Part shown: one piece after another, positions 15,058 to 21,807 of the stretch
Position numbering within the stretch: position 1 is the first letter of the stretch
How the letters are laid out: each line of letters begins with the position of its first letter
Source of the DNA: JAOUEA01 sp035550775
GTDB taxonomy: Bacteria; Actinomycetota; UBA4738; HRBIN12
Length of the DNA: 33,170 bases
Reading direction: 5' to 3'
Assembly: GCA_035550775.1 (NCBI GenBank)
Contig: DASZOO010000008.1
Location: 1-33,170 of the forward strand
The notes under the pieces: model-generated
Seen by the model: the letters and a program-made list of their open reading frames with translations, nothing else
Told to the model about the DNA's origin: nothing
The model's database searches: none
Program-made: the position numbers and the translations under genes

Positions 15058-15086
15058 TTGACCATCGAACACCTGTTCGATACCCT
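15058..15086 (+). promoter_or_regulatory. promoter with LexA (SOS) box in its spacer
   Basis: TTGACC (15058-15063) and TACCCT (15081-15086) form a -35/-10 pair with a 17-bp spacer. Bases 15065-15080 within that spacer read TCGAAC-ACCT-GTTCGA, a perfect palindrome identical to the mycobacterial/actinobacterial LexA consensus TCGAAC-N4-GTTCGA. A bound LexA dimer would block RNA polymerase. The downstream gene is a UvrC-like nuclease. Its GGAGG ribosome site (15113-15117) and GTG (15126) give a leader of about 33 nt. Confidence 0.88.
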
Positions 15087-15125
15087 CCTGCTCCCGTTCG
15101 GCCCCTTCCGACGGAGGCGACGCCC

Positions 15126-16781
15126 GTGTTGGCCGAACCGATCCAGACGACCCTCGAGCTGGGGGTGCCGATCGCCGAGGTCACGTTCTGCGTGGTGGAC
15201 CTGGAGACCACGGGCGGTTCTCCCGCCGACGATGCGATCACCGAGATCGGAGCCGTGAAGTTCCGGGGCGGCGAGCGGATCGGGTCCTTCCGGGCACTCG
15301 TGAACCCCCGCCGGCCGATCCCCCCCTCCATCGTGCATCTCACGGGCATCGACGACCGGCTCGTCTCGGGCGAGCCGCCGATCGAGCAGGTCCTGCCATC
15401 GTTCCTGGAGTTCTTCCGAGGATCGGTCTTCGTGGCGCACAACGCCGCGTTCGACTTCGGGTTCCTCAACGCGAGCTGCGATGCGCTCGACTACCCGCCG
15501 CTGCCGGGACCGCCGCTGTGCACCGCGCGGCTCGCCCGTCGCGTGGTCTGGCCCGACGTGCCGAACGTGAGGCTCGCCACGCTCTCGAACTACTTCCGCA
15601 CCCGGTCGAAGCCGACCCATCGAGCGCTCGACGACGCCGAGACCTGTGCCGAGGTGCTGCACGGCCTGCTCGACCTCGGGGAGCGCCTCGGCATCCTCAC
15701 GATGGGCGACCTCGAGGGCGCCGTGCGGGCGCGAGGCCGGCCGAACTTCGGCAAGATCCGGCTCGCCGACGGTCTCCCGCACGCCCCCGGGGTGTACCTG
15801 TTCCGCAACCGCGACGGCCGGGTGCTCTACGTGGGCAAGGCCAACGACCTGCGTTCCCGCGTGAAGTCGTACTTCTACGGCGACGAGCGAAAGAAGGTCG
15901 TGAACCTGCTCGACGAGGTCAGCTCGGTCGAGGGCCTCCGCTGCGCCGGGGAGCTCGAGGCCCTCGTCACCGAGGCACGGCTGATCCGCCGGCACGAGCC
16001 CACGTACAACCGCCAGGGGAAGACCTGGCGCCGTCGCGCCTACCTCGCCCTCGACCCACGCGAGGCGTGGCCGCGCCTCAAGGTGGTCCGCGAGGCCAAG
16101 CGGGATGACGGCCGCATCTACCTCGGTCCGTTCGGGAGCTCGGCGACGGCGCGTCTGGCGAAGGAGGCTCTCGAGGAGACCGTGCCGATCCGCCGATGCA
16201 CCACATCGATGGGGGTCGGCACGCGATTCGCGCCGTGCGCCCTCGCCGACATGGGCCGGTGCGTGGCTCCGTGCGACGGCCGCACCGATCCCGAGCGCTA
16301 CGGAGAGCTCGTCCGATGGCTCGTCTCCTCCCTGAGCACCGGCCCGGGCGAGCTCCTCGAAGCGCTCGAACGCCGCATGTCCTCGCTGGCCGACGCGGAG
16401 CGCTACGAGGAGGCCGCCTCGGTCCGCGATCGCCTCCGAGCGCTCGCCGAGGCGTTGTGGCGGTCCCGGGTCGACGCCTGGCTCGTTGGAGCCGCCCGGC
16501 TCGAGCTTCGGGTCGGCGCGAACCGCGTGCTCCAGCTCGAGCACGGCTCGCTCGTCGGATGCCCGGTCGGCTCGGGCGACGGCGCGGTGAGGGTGCCCTG
16601 CTCGCGGGAACGGGCCGACGAGCTCTCCGCGGTGCGTTCGTGGGTCGCGAAGCATCGCCCCCGGGTTCAACGCTGCGACCTCGCGCCCGCGGAGCCGGTC
16701 GACGGCGGCGCGGTGCTGGCACGGGTGCTCGCGCGCGTCCGTTCGGTGCCGCACGACCGGCCGCGAGGACACCGCCGGTAG
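15126..16781 (+). CDS. DnaQ exonuclease-UvrC-like (GIY-YIG) fusion nuclease, SOS-regulated
   Basis: I place the start at GTG 15126 (551 residues), since GGAGG lies 8 nt upstream and the promoter/LexA box at 15058-15086 rules out the longer GTG 15033 frame. Residues 20-185 are a DEDDh exonuclease: D25 and E27 in VVDLETTGG, D110 in HNAAFDFGFL, H165 and D169 in HRALDDAE. Residues 222-300 are a GIY-YIG domain (GVYLFRNRDGRVLYVGKANDLRSRV), followed by the UvrC-like Cys cluster CALADMGRCVAPC and a UVR (UvrB-binding) helix pair near 409-443. The C-terminal RNase H-like and HhH domains of UvrC are missing, as in the E. coli Cho nuclease, which is also SOS-induced. Fusions of this kind are known in actinobacteria. 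Probable role: incision and processing of damaged DNA. The remaining C-terminus (about 445-551) is uncharacterised. Confidence 0.9.
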   Translation: MLAEPIQTTLELGVPIAEVTFCVVDLETTGGSPADDAITEIGAVKFRGGERIGSFRALVNPRRPIPPSIVHLTGIDDRLVSGEPPIEQVLPSFLEFFRGSVFVAHNAAFDFGFLNASCDALDYPPLPGPPLCTARLARRVVWPDVPNVRLATLSNYFRTRSKPTHRALDDAETCAEVLHGLLDLGERLGILTMGDLEGAVRARGRPNFGKIRLADGLPHAPGVYLFRNRDGRVLYVGKANDLRSRVKSYFYGDERKKVVNLLDEVSSVEGLRCAGELEALVTEARLIRRHEPTYNRQGKTWRRRAYLALDPREAWPRLKVVREAKRDDGRIYLGPFGSSATARLAKEALEETVPIRRCTTSMGVGTRFAPCALADMGRCVAPCDGRTDPERYGELVRWLVSSLSTGPGELLEALERRMSSLADAERYEEAASVRDRLRALAEALWRSRVDAWLVGAARLELRVGANRVLQLEHGSLVGCPVGSGDGAVRVPCSRERADELSAVRSWVAKHRPRVQRCDLAPAEPVDGGAVLARVLARVRSVPHDRPRGHRR

Positions 16782-16784
16782 ACT
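16779..16784 (+). promoter_or_regulatory. -10 box TAGACT, leaderless promoter of the thiolase gene
   Basis: TAGACT overlaps the stop codon of the nuclease gene and lies 6 nt before ATG 16791. No ribosome binding site precedes the ATG. Confidence 0.55.
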
Positions 16785-16790
16785 GGGGCC

Positions 16791-17963
16791 ATGGAACGGG
16801 CCGTCATCGTCGAAGGGGCGCGCACACCCGTCGGCAGGTTCCTCGGCTCGTTCGCCGACACCCCCGCCGTCCGGCTCGGTGAGCTCGCAGCCAAGGAGGC
16901 CATGCGGCGTGCGGACGTCGAGGCCGAGCAGGTCGACCAGACGATCATCGGCCATGCTCGCCAGGCGGGGAACGGCCCCAACACGGGGCGCCAGGTGAGC
17001 ATGCGCGCGGGCGTGCCCAGGGAGGTCAGCGCCTACAACGTGAACATCGCGTGCGGCTCGGGCATGAAGGCCACCCAGCTCGGCGCCCAGCAGATCATGC
17101 TGGGCGAGAGCGAGACCGTGCTCGTCGGCGGCATCGAGAACATGACGCGGGTGCCGTACCTGCTGCCCGACATGCGCATGGGCCATCGGCTCGGCAACAC
17201 GACCGTCGTCGACGCGATGTACCGCGACGGGCTGCTCGATCCGCTGTGCGATCTGATCATGGGCGAGACCGCCGAGAACCTCGTCGACCTGTACGGCATC
17301 TCCCGGCAGGAGCAGGACGAGTTCGCGCTGCGGTCCCAGGGGCAGGCGCGCGACGGCGCCGACGGCCGGGCCGCGGAGATGTTCCCGGTCGAGGTGACCC
17401 GGGGCCGCTCGACCGTGACCGTCGGCGACGACGAGCACCCTCGGCCCGAGACCACGATGGAGAGCCTCTCCTCGTTGCGCCCCGTGTTCCGGGAAGGCGG
17501 CAGCGTGACCGCCGGCAACTCGAGCGGGCTGACCGACGGGGCGGCGGCGCTGGTCCTCATGAGCGGGTCCCGCGCGAAGGCCGAGGGACGCGAGCCGCTC
17601 GCCGCGATCGCCGCGATGTCGTGGGCTGGGGTGCCGCCCGAGATCATGGGCATCGGGCCGGTCCCCGCGACCCAGAAGGTCATGGATCGGCTCGGATGCA
17701 CGATCGACGACTTCGATCTGATCGAGATCAACGAAGCGTTCGCCGCCCAGGTGATCGCATGCGAGCGCGAGCTGAAGTTCGACCGCGACCGGCTCAACGT
17801 CAAGGGCGGCGGCATCTCGATCGGCCATCCGATCGGCATGAGTGGCGCGCGGATCATCCTGGCGCTGGCCTACGAGCTGCGGGCCCGCGACCTCTCCCTG
17901 GGCCTGGCCACCCTGTGCATCTCCGGCGGGCAGGGCCTGTCGGTCGTATTGGAGCGCGCGTGA
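16791..17963 (+). CDS. thiolase (acetyl-CoA C-acetyltransferase)
   Basis: A 390-residue thiolase beginning RAVIVEGARTPVGRFLGSF. Catalytic residues are all present: nucleophile C88 in NVNIACGSGMKA, the NEAFAAQ motif, H346 in GGGISIGHPIGMSGARI and C376 in LCISGGQG. The usual sequence at the last site is C.GGGQG, with S here in place of the first G. It condenses two acetyl-CoA or cleaves 3-ketoacyl-CoA. It is followed after 14 nt by a small Lrp/AsnC ligand-binding-domain gene. No other beta-oxidation or PHB gene is adjacent, so biosynthetic versus degradative use is undecided. Confidence 0.92.
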   Translation: MERAVIVEGARTPVGRFLGSFADTPAVRLGELAAKEAMRRADVEAEQVDQTIIGHARQAGNGPNTGRQVSMRAGVPREVSAYNVNIACGSGMKATQLGAQQIMLGESETVLVGGIENMTRVPYLLPDMRMGHRLGNTTVVDAMYRDGLLDPLCDLIMGETAENLVDLYGISRQEQDEFALRSQGQARDGADGRAAEMFPVEVTRGRSTVTVGDDEHPRPETTMESLSSLRPVFREGGSVTAGNSSGLTDGAAALVLMSGSRAKAEGREPLAAIAAMSWAGVPPEIMGIGPVPATQKVMDRLGCTIDDFDLIEINEAFAAQVIACERELKFDRDRLNVKGGGISIGHPIGMSGARIILALAYELRARDLSLGLATLCISGGQGLSVVLERA

Positions 17964-17977
17964 GAGGAGCGGAGCGG

Positions 17978-18268
17978 ATGAGCGCCGTGCATGCGGTGGT
18001 TCTGATCCAGTGCGAGGTCGATGAGATCCCCGAGGCCGCTCAAGCGATCGCCGAGATCGACGGGGTCAGCGAGGTCTACTCGGTCGCAGGTGAGTTCGAC
18101 CTGATCGCGATCGTGCGGGTCGCCGCGCACGATCAGCTCGCGACGGTGATCCCCGGTGGCATCGCCAAGGTCGAAGGCGTCGAGCGCACCGAGACCCTGA
18201 TCAGCTTCCAGGTCTACTCCAAGCACGACCTCGAGCGGCTGTTCTCGCTGGGATTCGACGAGGGTTGA
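17978..18268 (+). CDS. stand-alone Lrp/AsnC ligand-binding (RAM) domain protein
   Basis: A 96-residue protein (AVHAVVLIQCEVDEIPEAAQAIAEIDGVSEVYSVAGEFDLIAIVRV...) matching only the C-terminal alpha-beta ligand-binding domain of Lrp/AsnC regulators; the DNA-binding helix-turn-helix is absent. The strand-helix pattern AIAEIDGVSEVYSVAGEFDLIA is typical. Such short proteins form ring-shaped dimers to octamers and may bind amino acids or modulate full-length Lrp proteins. ATG 17978 follows a GGAGCGG site, 14 nt after the thiolase stop, so it is likely cotranscribed. The ligand is not known. Confidence 0.85.
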   Translation: MSAVHAVVLIQCEVDEIPEAAQAIAEIDGVSEVYSVAGEFDLIAIVRVAAHDQLATVIPGGIAKVEGVERTETLISFQVYSKHDLERLFSLGFDEG

Positions 18269-18286
18269 TCCGTCCCAGCCCGTCGC

Positions 18287-18664
18287 TCAGATCAGCGACG
18301 TGTAGCTGATGCCGCCCGGCCAGTCGACCGCGACCACGAGCGCCGTACGTCCCCAGGTGCTGAGGTCCCCGTCACGAGGGATGTACTTCTCGAGCATCAG
18401 CCGCCGCGCGAGCGCATCTTCTTCGGTGGCGTCGTCGACCACCCGGGCTCGCGTCGCTCGCTTACGCCCGGCGAGCTCCAGCCCGACCTCCGCCGAAGCC
18501 ATCACGTTGCGGACCCAGTCGCTGCGGTCGCGGTCGCCGGCCATCAGGTACACGGTGTCGTCCGCCAGCACGTACCAGATCTCGATCCGATGCGGTGTGC
18601 CGGTCACGCGGCCGGTCGTCGTGAGGTAGCAGTAGTCGAGCGCCGCGGGGTCCTCGGGCATCAC
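18287..18664 (-). CDS. Ddn-like deazaflavin (F420)-dependent oxidoreductase
   Basis: A 125-residue split-barrel protein: DYCYLTTTGRVTGTPHRIEIWYVLADDTVYLMAGDRDRSDWVRNVMASAEVGLELAGRKRATRARVV. The LTT.GR.TG.PR/H...WY strand and the SDWVRN...P/A..V.L.. pattern are those of Ddn-type flavin/deazaflavin oxidoreductases (FDOR), which use F420H2 to reduce nitroaromatics, quinones or lipids. It begins with two Met codons (18664 and 18661). It is the last of five tightly packed minus-strand genes and lies 3 nt downstream of a single-span membrane protein. The physiological substrate is unknown. Confidence 0.85.
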   Translation of the reverse strand: MMPEDPAALDYCYLTTTGRVTGTPHRIEIWYVLADDTVYLMAGDRDRSDWVRNVMASAEVGLELAGRKRATRARVVDDATEEDALARRLMLEKYIPRDGDLSTWGRTALVVAVDWPGGISYTSLI

Positions 18665-18667
18665 CGG

Positions 18668-18775
18668 CTACCAGATCGCCCAGATGACGAGGACCGCGAT
18701 CACCACGAGGGCACCGACGAAGATCGCCAGATCGGCCTTCTTCACCTTGCCCGGCTGTTGGTAGTTGAAGCCCAT
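18668..18775 (-). CDS. 35-residue single-span membrane protein
   Basis: ATG 18773-18775 opens a 35-codon frame: GFNYQQPGKVKKADL followed by a hydrophobic stretch IFVGALVVIAVLVIWAIW that runs to the C-terminus. The N-terminus would be cytoplasmic, with lysines before the segment. It lies 4 nt after the upstream gene's stop and 3 nt before the next start, so it is part of the operon and probably real. It is a microprotein of unknown function, possibly an anchor or partner for a neighbour. I see no named family. Confidence 0.6.
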   Translation of the reverse strand: MGFNYQQPGKVKKADLAIFVGALVVIAVLVIWAIW

Positions 18776-18779
18776 GTCG

Positions 18780-18983
18780 CTACAGACGGTAGTACTCGCG
18801 GAAGCGTTCGGGCGAGAGCCAGTAGATGTGCTGGCGCACGGTCGAGGCGTATGTGCGCGCCTCGGAGTGGTCGCGGCAGGCTCGCTCGGCGACCACGGTC
18901 CCCGTGGGGTCGACGATGGCGACGCGCCACCCGGGACCGTCGTCACGGAGCTCGACGGCGAAGCCGTTCTCACCCGTTCCCAT
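18780..18983 (-). CDS. 67-residue protein of unknown function
   Basis: From ATG 18981-18983 the frame reads 67 residues: GFAVELRDDGPGWRVAIVDPTGTVVAERACRDHSEARTYASTVRQHIYWLSPERFREYYRL. It is predicted beta-strand rich at first and helical at the end, with no signal peptide or membrane segment. The frame runs farther upstream, but the ATG 8 nt after the previous stop is the natural start. A single Cys (in ERACRDH) and the terminal EYYRL are notable. No family is recognised; its place in a five-gene operon with 3-8 nt gaps is the main evidence that it is real. Confidence 0.55.
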   Translation of the reverse strand: MGTGENGFAVELRDDGPGWRVAIVDPTGTVVAERACRDHSEARTYASTVRQHIYWLSPERFREYYRL

Positions 18984-18991
18984 CGAACCCC

Positions 18992-19279
18992 TCAGCCCTG
19001 TCGAACGACGTTCTTCCCGAGCCGGTCGAGATGGGCCCGCAGCGGACCCAGCACCGACTCGTGGTCGAGGCTGAGATCCGGACCCAGGTCCGCGATCTGC
19101 TCGAGGGCCTCTTCGAGCTTCGTGCCCGCCTCCTCGGCGTCGCGCAGCGCGTTCACCAACGTGACCGCATAGTCCGGACTGAACGGCTGTCCGTCCCACG
19201 GGGATGCCCCTCCGCTCGCGATCACCTGCTCCGCGAGGAACTCGCGGCCGTTCCGTCGATCGATGCCCTTGATCTTCAC
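18992..19279 (-). CDS. 95-residue protein of unknown function
   Basis: The start is GTG 19277-19279, which has AGGAG within GAAGGAGAGCGC just upstream and overlaps the receiver gene's stop by 4 nt (GTGA). The protein is VKIKGIDRRNGREFLAEQVIASGGASPWDGQPFSPDYAVTLVNALRDAEEAGTKLEEALEQI... ending with an amphipathic helix (LGPLRAHLDRLGKNV). It is largely helical with a short GASPWDGQPF turn. No domain is recognised. Translational coupling to the receiver suggests that the two proteins work together. Confidence 0.6.
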   Translation of the reverse strand: MKIKGIDRRNGREFLAEQVIASGGASPWDGQPFSPDYAVTLVNALRDAEEAGTKLEEALEQIADLGPDLSLDHESVLGPLRAHLDRLGKNVVRQG

Positions 19280-19662
19280 GCGCTCTCCTTCTCGCTGACG
19301 AGTTCCAGCAGGCGATCGGCCAGTTCGAACGGGTCGGCCGGCTTCACGAACCAGGCATCGGCACCCGACCACCTGGCGAGCCATGCGTCGTGCTTGCGCT
19401 CGAGCAGGATCACGATCACGCCCCTGTACGGGTCGTTGTCGTCGCGCAGCGCCTTGGAGAGTGCGAACGCGCCCGCTCGCGAGGCGATCTCGTCGGCGAC
19501 GATCACGTCGGGACGATCACGCAGCGCCGCCCTGATGCCGAGCTCGCCGTTCGCGGCGGCCCGGAACCGCAGTTCCGTGCCGAGCGCGCGCTCCACGCTC
19601 CGGACGGTGAGCGCCATGAGCTCACGCGAAGCGCGATCGGGCGACACGAGCAGCACGTCCAC
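19276..19662 (-). CDS. degenerate response-regulator receiver-domain protein
   Basis: The start is GTG 19660-19662 (128 residues), supported by a TAGCAT -10 box 7 nt upstream; the frame continues upstream as antisense to the aquaporin gene. The fold is that of a CheY-like receiver: VDVLLVSPDRASREL, RPDVIVADEIASRAG with D57 as presumed phospho-acceptor, and WFVKPADPFELADRLLELV with K107. It is atypical: the usual acidic pair is reduced to a single Asp in SPD, and the switch Thr/Ser is replaced (ILLERK). No output domain is present. It may bind partners without normal phosphorylation. It is first in a five-gene operon and has no histidine kinase nearby. Confidence 0.75.
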   Translation of the reverse strand: MDVLLVSPDRASRELMALTVRSVERALGTELRFRAAANGELGIRAALRDRPDVIVADEIASRAGAFALSKALRDDNDPYRGVIVILLERKHDAWLARWSGADAWFVKPADPFELADRLLELVSEKESA

Positions 19663-19669
19663 GGTCAGG

Positions 19670-19675
19670 ATGCTA
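19670..19675 (-). promoter_or_regulatory. -10 box TAGCAT, leaderless promoter of the receiver operon
   Basis: TAGCAT on the minus strand, 7-nt spacer CCTGACC, then GTG 19662. It explains why no ribosome site precedes that GTG and would drive the five genes down to 18287. Confidence 0.5.
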
Positions 19676-19728
19676 CCCGGTTGCGGCCTGCCCCCGGGGC
19701 AGGTTTGGCCGCTCCCAGAGCCAACCGC

Positions 19729-19734
19729 TAGGCT
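19729..19734 (+). promoter_or_regulatory. -10-like TAGGCT upstream of the aquaporin gene
   Basis: TAGGCT lies 72 nt before the GTG at 19807, giving a leader of about 65 nt with a proper ribosome site (GGGAGGGG). It shares the 144-bp divergent region with the receiver-operon promoter. This is a short-motif match only. Confidence 0.35.
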
Positions 19735-19806
19735 CGCCCGCGGCGGCTCACGCTGCGGATCCGGCCGATCCGGCCTCGTGAGGCCTCGAGCGCGGGAGGG
19801 GAACCG

Positions 19807-20496
19807 GTGGAGCACATCGGCAGGGCGATGGTGGCCGAGTTCGTCGCCACCTTCGCCGTCGTCCTCGTCGGCGCCGGGGCGATGCTCATGCACGCCAACG
19901 GGCAGCTCGACCTCACGGGGGCAGCGTTGGCGTACGGATCCGCGATCGCGGTCATGGTTTCGATCACGGCGCACCTCTCGGGAGGGTTCGCGAGCCCCGC
20001 GGTGGCGATCTCGATGTGGGTGACGGGAAAGGTCTCGACCTCCCGGGCCGGCGTGCTGGTGGCGGCCGAACTGGCAGGCGCGATCGTCGGGTCGTACCTG
20101 CTTCGATCGCTCGTGCCGAGCGAGCTGTTCGACTCGGGGAACGGTGGCATCCCGGCGCTGGGCGACGGCATCACGATCGGCAAGGGCATCCTGATCGAGG
20201 CCGTGGTCACGTTCTTGTTGGTCTTCGCGTACTTCGGCACGATCGTCGACGATCGCGGGCCGTTCTCGAAGACGGCCGGGATCACGATCGGCCTGGCGGC
20301 CGCGTTCGGCGTCATGGCGTTCGGCGCCTACACGGGTGCGGCGGCGAACCCCGCCCGATGGCTCGGTCCGGCCCTGACGACGGCTCACTGGGCCGACTGG
20401 TACGTCTGGATCGTCGGTCCGGTCGCGGGGGGCATCATCGCGGGTGTCCTGTACTGGGGCGTGTTCCTCAAGGACAGGGAGCCGGCCACCCCGTGA
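19807..20496 (+). CDS. MIP/aquaporin-family channel with altered first NPA motif
   Basis: A 229-residue membrane protein with six hydrophobic helices and the two half-helix loops of the MIP family. The first loop reads HLSGGFASPAVAI, so the canonical NPA is SPA at residues 63-65; the second is TGAAANPARWLGPAL with N181-P182-A183 and the selectivity-filter R184. The N-terminal AEFVATFAVVLVGAGA is standard for the family. Water or small neutral solutes such as glycerol, ammonia or metalloid hydroxides are the usual substrates; an altered first NPA occurs in some atypical aquaporins. The start GTG 19807 follows GGGAGGGG. The channel is not adjacent to a glycerol kinase or ammonium gene. Confidence 0.88.
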   Translation: MEHIGRAMVAEFVATFAVVLVGAGAMLMHANGQLDLTGAALAYGSAIAVMVSITAHLSGGFASPAVAISMWVTGKVSTSRAGVLVAAELAGAIVGSYLLRSLVPSELFDSGNGGIPALGDGITIGKGILIEAVVTFLLVFAYFGTIVDDRGPFSKTAGITIGLAAAFGVMAFGAYTGAAANPARWLGPALTTAHWADWYVWIVGPVAGGIIAGVLYWGVFLKDREPATP

Positions 20497-20595
20497 CGAC
20501 GACCCCGTGACCGCCTGCCTCGGGTCCGCCGAAGGATGCGATCCGGCGTCGACGGGGAAGGAACCCGGCGGCCGTCGCGTTCAGGGAGGGACGGG

Positions 20596-21783
20596 ATGAC
20601 GAGGGACATCTACCTGGACGGCGCGTCGGCCACCCCCCTGCTGCCCGAAGCGCGTGCGGCGTTCATCGACGCGCTCGACGCGTTCGGCGACCCGTTGTTG
20701 ATCCACTCCCCGGGGCGAGCGGCCCGCTCGGTGCTCGACGACTCGCGCGAGACCATCGCGACGTCGCTGGGCGCTCAGCCCGACGAGATCGTGTTCACCT
20801 CCGGTGGCACGGAGTCGGTGGCGCTCGCCGTCTGGGGCGCCGTGCGGGCGATGCGCGAGCTCGGCACCCGCATCGTCGTGAGCGCGGTCGAGCATCCGTC
20901 CGTCGGCGGGGTCGGTCACGCGCTCCAGAGCGACGGGTTCGAGATGATCGAGGTCCCGGTCGACCCGGACGGACGCATCGACCTCGACCGGTTCGCGGCC
21001 GAGGTTCGGACCCCCGGCACCCTGCTCGCGAGCGTGCAGCACGCCAACCACGAGCTCGGCACGATGCAGCCGATCGCCGAAGCAGCCAGGCTCGCCCACG
21101 AGGCGCAGGTGCGCTTCCACACCGATGCGTGCCAGACGGTCGGGCGGTTGCCGGTCGACGTCGAGGCCCTCGGGGTCGACCTGCTCTCCTGCTCGGGACA
21201 CAAGTTCGGTGGACCGCCCGGGGTGGGGGCCCTCTACATCCGCCGAGGCGTGGGTGTGACCGCCTATCCGTGCGGCGACGACCGGGAACGCAAGCGCCGG
21301 TCGGGCATGGAGAACACGCCCGGCATCGCGGCCATGGCGGCTGCGATGCGATCCTCGCTCGCGACGATGGGCGACATCGCCGCGACGCAGTGGGGACTCA
21401 CGGCCAGGCTCCGCGAGCGGATCGCCGAGACGGTGCCCGGCGCCACCGTGCACGGCCATCCCACCCACCGAACGCCCCACCTCGTCTGTTTCAGCGTGGA
21501 GGGACTCGATGCGGCGACGCTGATGATGGCGCTCGACGACCGGGGGTTCTCCCTCGCGGTCGGTTCGCTCTGTTCCGGTCAGCCCGGCGACGCCTCGCCG
21601 GTCCTGGAGCACATCGGGCATCCCGGCGTGAGCAGCTTCCGCATCGGGCTCGGCCCGTCGAGCACAGACGCGGACGTCGACGACCTGCTCGCCGTGCTCC
21701 CGGCAGCGGTCGCGGAGCTTCGCGAGATCTCGAGGAGGTCCGAGGATGCGCTCGCGCGGTTCCGCGCCCGGCCGTCGACCTGA
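20596..21783 (+). CDS. cysteine desulfurase (NifS/IscS-like, class V aminotransferase fold)
   Basis: A 395-residue PLP enzyme from ATG 20596, preceded by GGGAGGG. It starts DIYLDGASATPLLPEARAAF (YLD..A.TP), has FTSGGTESVALAVWG, VSAVEHPSV and HTDACQTVGRLP. The PLP lysine is K203 in SCSGHKFGGPPGVGAL, and the probable catalytic C326 lies in GSLCSGQ, equivalent to C328 of E. coli IscS. It would take sulfur from cysteine for Fe-S clusters or thiolation. The C-terminus lacks a clear IscU-docking tail, and no iscU or sufU is adjacent, so a specialised or standby desulfurase is possible. It follows the aquaporin gene by 99 bp and converges with korB. Confidence 0.87.
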   Translation: MTRDIYLDGASATPLLPEARAAFIDALDAFGDPLLIHSPGRAARSVLDDSRETIATSLGAQPDEIVFTSGGTESVALAVWGAVRAMRELGTRIVVSAVEHPSVGGVGHALQSDGFEMIEVPVDPDGRIDLDRFAAEVRTPGTLLASVQHANHELGTMQPIAEAARLAHEAQVRFHTDACQTVGRLPVDVEALGVDLLSCSGHKFGGPPGVGALYIRRGVGVTAYPCGDDRERKRRSGMENTPGIAAMAAAMRSSLATMGDIAATQWGLTARLRERIAETVPGATVHGHPTHRTPHLVCFSVEGLDAATLMMALDDRGFSLAVGSLCSGQPGDASPVLEHIGHPGVSSFRIGLGPSSTDADVDDLLAVLPAAVAELREISRRSEDALARFRARPST

Positions 21784-21807
21784 GTGTGGAACCCGACCCG
21801 ACCGCGG

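Noticed and set aside
15033..15125. Upstream extension of the DnaQ-UvrC fusion from GTG 15033
   Set aside because: The extension would encode over the promoter and LexA box, has no ribosome site, and adds a Pro/Arg-rich segment with no family similarity. GTG 15126 has GGAGG 8 nt upstream.
14718..17828. A 1,036-codon open frame on the minus strand
   Set aside because: It runs antisense to the LLM frame, the DnaQ-UvrC fusion and the thiolase, all of which have full family motifs. Its translation is low-complexity His/Arg/Asp/Gly-rich, the usual product of reading high-GC genes on the other strand.
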